Shown one piece after another: positions 51,397-59,873 of a stretch of 64,000 nucleotides of DNA. The notes beneath the pieces were generated by a model. That model did no database searches. It saw nothing but the letters and a program-made list of their open reading frames with translations, and had not been told where the DNA came from. Every line of letters begins with the position of its first letter. The first letter of the stretch is position 1. The position numbers and the translations under genes are program-made. This stretch comes from Chlamydia crocodili (GTDB taxonomy: Bacteria > Chlamydiota > Chlamydiia > Chlamydiales > Chlamydiaceae), in contig NZ_CP060791.1 of NCBI RefSeq assembly GCF_018343815.1, positions 824,113-888,112 of the forward strand, given 5' to 3'.

Positions 51397-53928
51397 TTAA
51401 AAATGCACCCTACTGCCAAAATCCATGTTGTAGCTATAGGAGGAACGGCGAAATTCTACAGTTCCTTGAGCAAAGATATTGATGTGTGATGTAAGGGAGA
51501 GGTTGCCTGATCCTTGCAACAGAGCAGCTTGTTTACCAAGATTTGTCGCTGTTGTTGTCCAGGGGAGCAAGCCTCCAGATATTAATGAAGTCACACTCTC
51601 AGGATTGCAACGATAGAGATCGGCAATATACATCCCAGTGAGTTCATAAGAGAGACGATGTAGTGATTGTCCTTGGATTTTTAAACCAATTGGCAATGAG
51701 AGATTTTTTAAATTACTATTACTAAAAGAGCGTCGTTTTATTCCTTGTTCTTGAAATTGGACTTGATGTGCATAAATCCAATGTAATTTGATAAATGGAG
51801 AGATGTATTGGAAAAATGTATGGGAAACATCCAAAGCAAACGGTAAAGAACTTCCAATTTGGGCAGAATACCCGTAGGTATTCCATGAACTTGTTGTTCG
51901 TGTGCGATCAGAGTATTTTACTGTCATATGATTTCTACCATAGCTATAGCCTATGAGAGCATCAAAGTTGATAGGGAAGTCCTTAGGGATATTTAATAAG
52001 AATCTTGGTTTGTATGTTGATGTTCCCGCAAGGAAACGTGCAATAGGAAGTAAATATCTCGAGTGCTGAGCATATAATGATCCTGAGAAGAATTTATCTT
52101 TAGATTTTGCAGATCCAAAATCTTTAGATCTTCCAAATAGCTGACAGATCCCTATGCTAAATATATCATCTTGAGGAGTGTGTAGTTTCCCTCCTGCAAT
52201 ATATCCCGAACTCTTATGACGAAACCCATGGTTATTGTCAGTAGAGCCTTTACGGAAAGAGTTGGTGAGTGATGAAATCCAAAGGTTATTACCTGATGAT
52301 TGAGCGTTGGTTTCTATAGCCTGTTGGGCAAAGCGTGTATCTAAAAAGAGATTCCATAAGCTATTAGGAACTAAAGATGAGCTAAACTCTCCTGTGCCTC
52401 CTACAAAAGGAATGTAACCAGAAGGTTTCCAAACTAAAGACATCTTTTTATTAGGTTGTAATGCAACGTTACCAATAACAATTTCAGGTTGTTCTTCCCA
52501 AGAAAGCGTCCATTTCCCTTGATATCCACGATGAGTTTCCATTGTGATCGTAGGAATGTCAGGAATATCATCAATAATAATGTTGTCCAAATGTTGTGCA
52601 CCAACATTTAAACATTCAAAAGATAATGTGTTAGCCAAAGCTTCCTGATTATAAAAAATCTCATCATTGAGGTGCATAACCACAGGCCCACGGATATTAA
52701 TAGCAGCACCGTCAGCAGTTGCGGTTAGTATTGCAGGAGCATTTGCGATATCTTTAAGATCTAAATGAAGATTCTTTATTGAGATATTATTGACGGTCTC
52801 TAATTTGGTTCCAGGATGCATGAACAATAGGGACTGTGGATTCTGCTCGAAAGATTTTGCCTTTATGCTTACTTCTTTTTCTAAAATTAAGGATCCTGCT
52901 GCTAGTGTAAGATCTTGAGAGAATGAGGTGAGTTTAGAAATAGGTGAATCTACATAAGATGTTGCTGAGGAAAATACAACTGTCCCTTCATAGGGATTAG
53001 CTCCGTTAGGGGCATTGATAGTTAAGCGATCAGCTATATCTCCTGTAGTAGTAATCGGATCATAGAAGTAAATGGATCTATTCTTAGCAGCGCGTAGCTG
53101 AAGAAACTTTGCTCCGTCTTCTAGATGAATAGCATTACGGATAGTTTGATTATTTGTGATTATGATATTTCTCTCAAAAGTCAGATTGCCATTATCTGCA
53201 GACAGGCTGATTTCTCCGTTAGCAGCAATGGCAATAGCTCCGCCCTTATCTTTAGTAACGTTAGATTGAAAAACCGTATTGCCTGCGGTAGATAGAAGCA
53301 TTTTTTCTGCATAAATTGCCCCACCTGAAGATGTGGCTAGGTTCCCTAAGAAGAGAAGCTCACCATTATTTTGCATTGTTAATGTAGGTGATGTTGCGCC
53401 TACAGTTGTGCTTTTCTCACAACAAATAACACCGCCTTTCCCTGAAGATTTATTATATCCAAAGCTTCCTTCAAGATTGCTTTCTATTAACATGGAGCTA
53501 TTTGAATAAATCGCTCCATTTCCTATTTCTGCTCTAGGGCACGCATGGAAAATTAATCTCAAACATCCCGATATGGTAAGAGTCTTAGCATCTGCAGTAG
53601 TGCTGATGGCAGCACCTTTTGCTGTTGATATAATATCATCGAAATAGAGAAGACGACGATTCCCCGTAAACGTAAGGTCTCCAGCGGAATTGGCAAAGCA
53701 GCTTGTATTTGCTGGATTTAACTTGCTTACGTTTAAGAACGAAATCGCACTGGATAGATTGTATGTAGTTCCGTCAGCATTATTTGTTTGTTTTACATCG
53801 AAAGTTTCACTAGAGGAGCCGTTGAATCCAGCTGCAAGATTGACAGTATCGGCATCTGCAAGAAGTTCGGTAGCAATGGACAAGGCAAAAGAGGAAAACA
53901 GTAAAACCCCATAAATAGAGTTTTTCAT
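51397..53928 (-). CDS. pmp: Polymorphic membrane protein, G-type
   Basis: Autotransporter, 843 aa from ATG 53928 (MKNSIYGVLLFSSFALSIA), preceded by AGGGA nine bases upstream; an ATG at 53943 is in frame but would sit in front of that site. The passenger has GGVICCE, GGAIYAE and GGAIAIA, and SCFANSAGDLTFTG. Middle domain HRGYQGKWTLSW, SSLVPNSLWNLF, and a barrel ending in GSRVHF. N-terminal and middle regions resemble the 48722 gene. The frame is intact, with no homopolymer tract. Confidence 0.92.
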   Translation of the reverse strand: MKNSIYGVLLFSSFALSIATELLADADTVNLAAGFNGSSSETFDVKQTNNADGTTYNLSSAISFLNVSKLNPANTSCFANSAGDLTFTGNRRLLYFDDIISTAKGAAISTTADAKTLTISGCLRLIFHACPRAEIGNGAIYSNSSMLIESNLEGSFGYNKSSGKGGVICCEKSTTVGATSPTLTMQNNGELLFLGNLATSSGGAIYAEKMLLSTAGNTVFQSNVTKDKGGAIAIAANGEISLSADNGNLTFERNIIITNNQTIRNAIHLEDGAKFLQLRAAKNRSIYFYDPITTTGDIADRLTINAPNGANPYEGTVVFSSATSYVDSPISKLTSFSQDLTLAAGSLILEKEVSIKAKSFEQNPQSLLFMHPGTKLETVNNISIKNLHLDLKDIANAPAILTATADGAAINIRGPVVMHLNDEIFYNQEALANTLSFECLNVGAQHLDNIIIDDIPDIPTITMETHRGYQGKWTLSWEEQPEIVIGNVALQPNKKMSLVWKPSGYIPFVGGTGEFSSSLVPNSLWNLFLDTRFAQQAIETNAQSSGNNLWISSLTNSFRKGSTDNNHGFRHKSSGYIAGGKLHTPQDDIFSIGICQLFGRSKDFGSAKSKDKFFSGSLYAQHSRYLLPIARFLAGTSTYKPRFLLNIPKDFPINFDALIGYSYGRNHMTVKYSDRTRTTSSWNTYGYSAQIGSSLPFALDVSHTFFQYISPFIKLHWIYAHQVQFQEQGIKRRSFSNSNLKNLSLPIGLKIQGQSLHRLSYELTGMYIADLYRCNPESVTSLISGGLLPWTTTATNLGKQAALLQGSGNLSLTSHINIFAQGTVEFRRSSYSYNMDFGSRVHF

Positions 53929-54023
53929 TAGTATTCCCTGCATATTTTGCGGCTCTACAGGACATAGGGGAAATCCGAAAATAAAGCAAGAGTTGCTATA
54001 TAGTGATGTGGAAAATATGGGGG

Positions 54024-54054
54024 ATATTCCCTGCTTAGGTTAAGCAGGGAATAT
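54024..54054 (-). terminator. Hairpin after the phase-off POMP gene
   Basis: ATATTCCCTGCTTA (54024-54037) pairs exactly with TAAGCAGGGAATAT (54041-54054), with a GGT loop. It lies nine bases after the stop codon of the 54063 gene. Confidence 0.7.
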
Positions 54055-54062
54055 TAAAAATC

Positions 54063-56899
54063 TTAGAAGCGGACTTTTCCACCAAGATCAAAGTTGTAGC
54101 TATATGCAGATCCACGAAGTTCGAATCCTCCGTGTCCAAATAACTCTACATGTTCTGAATAGGTAAAGTTATTAGCAGCACGAACTACAAAAGCATGACG
54201 AGCTAAGTTGGTAGCTTTTGTTTCCCAAGCAGCTCCTGTAACAACTAAAGAAGTTGCGCAGTGGGGATTATCCCTATAGACATCTGGAGAATAGGCAAGT
54301 GTAAGATCGAAAGTATCTTTGTTATTTGAAGATACATTTTCAAACTTCACTCCGATAGGTAAAGCTAAGTTCACAAGATGGCTATTTTCAAAAGAACGTC
54401 CTTCACTTGTAGGTTCTTGGAAGCTCTCCTGTTCACCGTAGATCATCTGTACCTTCATGAAAGGAACAAATCTCTCAAAGATGTAGGAATCAGGAAGCTC
54501 CATGGGGAAACTCCCGCTAATTTCACCAGCGAAGCAATTAGTTCCCCAGCTACCTTTAACCTCGGGATATGTAAGAGGTTTAGGAGAATAACGCTTTGTG
54601 TAGCGTGTTTTCATATCATTTTCAGCATGGCTGTAGCTAAACAGTATGTTGAAAATCATAGGAACATCTTCAGGAAGTTTCGCTAAGAACGAAGAAGGAA
54701 ATTTCGATCCCGCTTTAATGAAGTAGGCTTGAGGATGTAGCATATGAAAATGTTCAAAGAACAAAGAACCCGCATACACATGTGTACGGTTTTTAGATAC
54801 TACATAATCCTTATCATGATCAAAGAGCTGACAAAAAGCTAAAGAAAATAGATCTTCAGTTGGTGTTTGTACGCTAGCGCCTACAGCATAGCCAACACCA
54901 ACGTGACGGTATTTCTTGCTTGTCGTTGTTTTTTTTCTGTGTAAGAAATCTGTAATAGCAGCTCCCCAAAGACCACGTTCGTGTTCTAAACCTGTAGCGC
55001 TTATGCTCATAAGTTGATGCAACGCGCGCATGTCCGTGAAAGATCCCCATAAGGTATTAGGAACTAACTGCGCTTGACGTTCAGGGTTGGGGAGATAGCC
55101 TGTTTCTGTCCAGGTTAGGGTGGCTAGCTGATCATTACTGGTTCCACTAGCCCAAGCAATAGTCCAATTTCCTTGATAGCCATAATGGGTTGATGGAGTT
55201 TGTGGTATGGAAGGAGTTTGTGGTGCTGTTGGTGCGGTAGTAGCTTGAAGTGTTATGGTATTTGCAAAATCGCGAGTTTTGGAGAATATGGGATACTCGT
55301 AACCGTTGCCATCTTCGTCAACAAAGCTTATAGCTGTGACAGTAATGTCTTGACTTGCGGTTTGAGAATAGACTTTAGCAGTCGAAGAGGGCGTAACCCC
55401 CCCCCCAACGAGGCGACGTTAACTGATAAATTTGTTAAAGTAATAGTTTGGCCATCAGTAGTTGGAGTTTGTAAGGTAGTGCCTACATCCATAATAACAG
55501 CAGAACCGTCTGTTTGAGTGAAGGATTTTGCTTCTAAAGTTACTCCATCTTTAAGAATGAGAGCACCGGAAGAAAGTGTAACAGGTTGTTTAAATGTTGA
55601 AGTTAGGTTAGCTGTTATTGTTTTTTCTGTAGTAGAGAGAGTTTCGCCTGAGAAAACAATTCTTCCATTATAGTTAGTGGAATTTTCTGTCTGGTTGATG
55701 TTTAACGTGGTAGAAGCTTCTCCATTATTGGCGATAGGATCATAGAAGAAAATACCAAATCCATCCTTAGCGCTTAATTTTGTGAATTTACCATTAGTTC
55801 CCAAATCTATAGAGTTTCTTTTTGATGTACTACCTCCTCCGTTAGTAGTGATTAGGGTATTACCGTCAAAGATAATATCGCCGGATTTCGCGGTTAAACT
55901 ACACTCGCTGCTTGTATCATCTAGACAAATAGCTCCACCTTTAGGGGCTGTGTGGGTTACAGAATTATTTGCGAATATGGTTGTTCCACCAGAAGTAATT
56001 GTTAACTTTTTTGCAAATATAGCTCCACCGCTAGTTGTCGATGAATTTTCTGAGAAGATCAACTGAGAGTTACCTTCTAGTTTCAGTTCAGAAGCATTAC
56101 CGCTACCTTCCTTGCAATAGATAGCTCCTCCAGAGGAAGTAGAAGCTCCTGTAGTTGAGTTCTTTGAAAAAACTAATCTATTGTTATTAGAAATTGTGGT
56201 GGTTGAATTTGAATGAATAGCCCCACCTTGTTTTGCAGAAGTATTTCCTGAAAAATTAATAGTTCCTGAGTTGCCTGTAATAGAACTAACCCCTGAAGCA
56301 TCTATTGCGCCACCATTGTCTGTAGATTTATTTTCTATGAAATTAGCAGTTCCTGAAGTTCCCTTCAAAGTAAGTCCTTTACAAGAAATTGCCCCGCCAG
56401 AGGCTGAAGAACAGTTTTTCTTAAACAGAATATTAAAATCATTATCGAAAGTTGCAGCACCACCGGATTTAATAGCACCTGATCCTGTCACTCCTGGGGG
56501 GCAAAAAGAGCAGTTAAACATAGAGAACCCTGAGGCGGATAATGTTTTATCATTAACTGTTTCAATGGCACCAGGTTTGTTTGAGGCTGTGGTGATATAC
56601 TCAACACATAAGGAATGGCCATTGCCTATGAATGATAAGTTCCCTGCCGTTTGAGAAAAACAGCTACTTGTTAAAGCTGTCGGATTTCCGGCATTAGTAA
56701 TACACACGTCACCCTCGCATGTATAGTTTGTACCATCTGCACCTGTGGTTTCCTTGGGTTTAAATACATCATTACCCGCAGTGTTGCCATTAAAACTATC
56801 GTTAGAAGACAGGGTTTGATTTTCTACTTGAGCAAAACTCAATGAGGTCGAGGCAATTAACCCCGAAGATATTAAGAACCAGTAGACTGGATGTTTCAT
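54063..56899 (-). pseudogene. pmp: POMP90-like G-type Pmp, frameshifted at a poly-G tract
   Basis: Autotransporter of the POMP90 type, out of frame in this sequence. The first part begins at ATG 56899 with signal peptide MKHPVYWFLISSGLIASTSLSFA and ends at a stop at 55328. The second frame, from the G10 tract (55406-55397) to the final GKVRF at 54063, encodes the rest of the middle domain and barrel. With one extra G, the two join as LGGGVTPSSTAKVYSQTASQDITV-like sequence, matching paralogs, giving about 945 aa; G11 or G8 would be on. No other stop is visible, so this is likely a reversible off state. Passenger: several GGAI motifs. Preceded by the TTGACT upstream block at 56955-56960. Confidence 0.9.
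55397..55406 (-). repeat. Poly-G (10) slipped-strand tract in a POMP gene
   Basis: Ten G on the coding strand (C on the plus strand) at the same protein position as the 13-bp tract of the next gene. At ten the gene is out of frame; 11 or 8 restores it. Confidence 0.92.
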
Positions 56900-56954
56900 A
56901 TTTCATGCTCTGGGTGATTTGAGATAGGCTAAAACGATCACAAAAATATTTAAA

Positions 56955-56960
56955 AGTCAA
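56955..56960 (-). promoter_or_regulatory. TTGACT element of a POMP upstream block (copy A)
   Basis: Minus-strand TTGACTTTTAAATA-type block with conserved flanks (56900-56960). The same block occurs before the 59749 and 62591 genes. The -35-like TTGACT is clear; a convincing -10 is not. Confidence 0.45.
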
Positions 56961-56986
56961 GGAGATTGAAGAGGGGTTCCGAGAGG

Positions 56987-57009
56987 CCCTGTCCCGGAAT
57001 GGGACAGGG
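56987..57009 (-). terminator. GC-rich hairpin after a POMP gene
   Basis: CCCTGTCCC (56987-56995) with GGGACAGGG (57001-57009), 5-nt loop, 14 bases beyond the stop at 57023. One of a series with the same CCCTGYCCC core. Confidence 0.7.
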
Positions 57010-57022
57010 GAGGTGGATGGAA

Positions 57023-59749
57023 TTAGAACTGAATCTTAGATCCAAGATCTACATTGTAGGTTCGAGAAGAGCCTCTGAGTTCGAAACCGAACTGACTGAA
57101 GATTTCAAAGTTAGAAGATAAGGAAAGATAATTTCCTGCTCTTACAATGAAAGCTTGTCTAGCTAAGTTTGTAGCTTTAGTTAACCAAACAGCTGTGGTT
57201 GGGCTAATTAACAGAGAAGTTGTACAATCAGGGTTGCTTCTTGCAAGATCCGGAGCATAAGCCAAAGTTAAGTTGTAAGAAGCATTATCATTGTCAGAGA
57301 ATCTCTCAAACTTCACGCCGATAGGCATAGAGAGGTTTGTGAGATTACTGCTCTCAAAGTATCTTCCTTCAGTGCTACTGTTTTCTTTAAAATCTTCTTG
57401 GTGAGCATGAACCAATTGGAATCTTAAGAATGGTGAGTACATATCAAATAAGGAAGAATATTGAGATTCAATAGGCACAGTAGCTCCGAGCTCTACTCCA
57501 AAACAATCATTACCCCAATCACCCTTTATTTCTGAGTATGTTGTTTTTGGAGGAGCATAACGTTGAGTCATGTTGGTCTTCATATCGTTAGACGTATGAC
57601 TATAAGTTAACTGTGCATTGAGTACTAACGGAGCTTGCGCACCGATAGTATTTTGTAGCAGTCTATCCCAGGCACTCCAGAATGAAGTATGCTGATAATA
57701 GATAGATCCTGCATAGATGTTGGAACTGTTTTTAGATACTAAGTAATCTTTATCTTTACCAAATAATTGGCAGAAAGCAGCACTAAAGATGTCTTCAGAA
57801 GGTGTTTTTACAAACGCTCCTAAAACATATCCAGCACTATTGTGACGAAACTTACGTTTCGTAGCAGTGCCGCTTTTGTGTAAGAAGTTAGCTAGACCTG
57901 ATACCCAGAAGCCTCTTTGGTAATCAGCGCCATTGACACTAACATCCATGAGGTTTTGAATAGCTCGTACATCCGAGAATGATCCCCATAATGTATTAGG
58001 AACTAAGGGTCCTTGGCGTTCTGGATTGGGGAGGTAACCGGTTTGTGTCCATGTTAGATTAGCTGACTTGGTGTCAGTGCCATTATTCCAAGCTGTAGTC
58101 CAATATCCTTGGTAACCATAATGCGATGGGGGAAGATCTGGAGAATTAGATGCTACTGGTATAGTTGGTGTAGTTCCTGTTGCTGCTTGAATTGTCACTG
58201 CTGAAACAAAATCTCGAGTTTTAGAAAATACAGGATATTCGTAACCGTTACCATCGTTGTCAACGAAGCTTATAGCTGTAACGGTAACAGCTTTACTTGT
58301 TGTTTGAGAATGGACTTTAGCAGTTGAAGAAGAGCCGACCCCCCCCCCCCCGAATGAAGTCACGTTAATGGAAAGATTTGTGAGATTGATGATGTCCCCA
58401 CCGTTGTCAGGAGTTTGTAGAGTAGTTCCTATGTCCATGATGACAGAAGATCCTGTTGTCTGGGTGAAAGACTTAGCTTCTACAGTTACGCCTTCCTTAA
58501 GAATAAATGATCCAGAAGACAAAGTCACAGGCTGTTTAAAATAAGAAGAAAGATTTTCCGGCTTACCGGTTTCTTCCTGTGATAGTTTCTCTCCTGAGAA
58601 AACAATTTTTCCTGTATAACTAATGGAATCGGCTGTTTGATTGATATTTAGTGTAGTAGCAGTATCCCCGTTATTTGCAATCGGATCATAGAAGAAAATA
58701 CCAAATCCATCTCTAGCATTCAATCTCGTGAATTTCCCACTTGTATTTAAATCTATAGAATTCCTTTTGCTTGATCCTGAGTTTCCGGAAGTGGTTACAG
58801 TATTCCCGTCAAAGATAATGTTTCCGCGATCGGCAGTTAAACTACATTCACCACTAGTGTCTAAACAAATGGCACCACCTTTAGGATCAGCTGTTGCAGT
58901 TACAGAATTATTAGCAAATATGGTGGGGCCACCTGATGTTAGAATAAGCTTTTTTGCGTAAATGGCTCCCCCGCTAACTTGGGATGAGTTTCCTAGGAAA
59001 GTTAGCTGTCCATTACCTTCGAATTTTAGCTCCGGGTTGTTAGAAGTTTCACTACAATAAATAGCTCCACCTGAAGAATCTGAACTCCCGATTGTTTTGT
59101 TATTACTAAAGTCTATATTGTTGTTATTAATAATATTAGTTGTCGATTCAGAGTGTATTGCCCCGCCATGTTTCTGAGATGTGTTACCGCTAAATAATGT
59201 AGAATTCGATGAGTTTTGTAGAGTTAAACCTTTGCAAGTAATGGCTCCACCATTTTCTGTTGAGCAGTTTTGTTGAAAAAGAATCTTGGAATCATTGTCA
59301 AAAGTTGTAGTTCCCGTAGATTTAATTGCTCCTTGACCCGTTGTTCCAGGTGGACAGAAAGAGCATGAAAACATAGAAAATCCTGTCACAGATAAATTTT
59401 TACCTGCAGAAGTAGTCACTTCAATAGCGGCCGGTTTTGTTGTTGTATTTATATTTTCAAAACATAACGAATGATTGTTTCCTTGAAAAATTAAATCTCC
59501 CTGACTATCTGAGAAACAACTTTTGTTTTGAGGAGTACTTATATTTGCGATACACACATCCCCGGTACATATATATTTTGTTCCAGTGGCATTAGCTGTC
59601 TCTTTAGGTGTAAATGTAGCGTTTGGTGAGTTGTTTCCGTTATAACTATCTGATGAGGGTAATGTTATCTCTACGGGGGTTGCTAAGCTCATAGAAGTTG
59701 AGGCTATCAACCCCGAAGATATTAAGAACCAGTAGACTGGATGTTTCAT
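57023..59749 (-). CDS. pmp: POMP90-like G-type polymorphic membrane protein (phase-on)
   Basis: Autotransporter, 908 aa. Signal peptide MKHPVYWFLISSGLIASTSMSLA, with SCFSDSQGDLIFQG early in the passenger. GGA motifs: GGAITCK, GGAIHSE, GGAIYCS, GGAIYAK, GGAICLD. A G13 tract encodes GGGGV within SFGGGGVGSSSTAKV, in frame, so the gene is on (10 or 16 would also be on). The middle domain has HYGYQGYWTTAW and RQGPLVPNTLWGSF; the barrel ends in GSKIQF. Barrel and middle domain are almost identical to the partial gene at 62714. Resembles the POMP90/91 proteins known from C. abortus and C. psittaci. Confidence 0.94.
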   Translation of the reverse strand: MKHPVYWFLISSGLIASTSMSLATPVEITLPSSDSYNGNNSPNATFTPKETANATGTKYICTGDVCIANISTPQNKSCFSDSQGDLIFQGNNHSLCFENINTTTKPAAIEVTTSAGKNLSVTGFSMFSCSFCPPGTTGQGAIKSTGTTTFDNDSKILFQQNCSTENGGAITCKGLTLQNSSNSTLFSGNTSQKHGGAIHSESTTNIINNNNIDFSNNKTIGSSDSSGGAIYCSETSNNPELKFEGNGQLTFLGNSSQVSGGAIYAKKLILTSGGPTIFANNSVTATADPKGGAICLDTSGECSLTADRGNIIFDGNTVTTSGNSGSSKRNSIDLNTSGKFTRLNARDGFGIFFYDPIANNGDTATTLNINQTADSISYTGKIVFSGEKLSQEETGKPENLSSYFKQPVTLSSGSFILKEGVTVEAKSFTQTTGSSVIMDIGTTLQTPDNGGDIINLTNLSINVTSFGGGGVGSSSTAKVHSQTTSKAVTVTAISFVDNDGNGYEYPVFSKTRDFVSAVTIQAATGTTPTIPVASNSPDLPPSHYGYQGYWTTAWNNGTDTKSANLTWTQTGYLPNPERQGPLVPNTLWGSFSDVRAIQNLMDVSVNGADYQRGFWVSGLANFLHKSGTATKRKFRHNSAGYVLGAFVKTPSEDIFSAAFCQLFGKDKDYLVSKNSSNIYAGSIYYQHTSFWSAWDRLLQNTIGAQAPLVLNAQLTYSHTSNDMKTNMTQRYAPPKTTYSEIKGDWGNDCFGVELGATVPIESQYSSLFDMYSPFLRFQLVHAHQEDFKENSSTEGRYFESSNLTNLSMPIGVKFERFSDNDNASYNLTLAYAPDLARSNPDCTTSLLISPTTAVWLTKATNLARQAFIVRAGNYLSLSSNFEIFSQFGFELRGSSRTYNVDLGSKIQF
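58339..58351 (-). repeat. Poly-G (13) tract, in frame
   Basis: Thirteen G on the coding strand (C on the plus strand). The length leaves the frame intact. Longest tract in the window, hence the most slippage-prone. Confidence 0.92.
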
Positions 59750-59805
59750 ATATTCATGCTCTGGGTGATTTGAGATTTCTTAAAACGATCACAAAGATAT
59801 TTAAA

Positions 59806-59811
59806 AGTCAA
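59806..59811 (-). promoter_or_regulatory. TTGACT element of a POMP upstream block (copy B)
   Basis: Second copy of the conserved upstream block (59750-59811), including TTGACTTTTAAATATCTTTGTGATCG-like sequence shared with copy A. Confidence 0.45.
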
Positions 59812-59839
59812 TAGAATTACATAGAGTGTTTAGAGAACC

Positions 59840-59861
59840 CCTGCCCGGAATAGGGCAGGGA
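59840..59861 (-). terminator. GC-rich hairpin after a POMP gene
   Basis: CCCTGCCC (59840-59847) with GGGCAGGG (59854-59861), 6-nt loop, 13 bases beyond the stop of the 59874 gene. Confidence 0.7.
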
Positions 59862-59873
59862 AGATGAGAGAAA

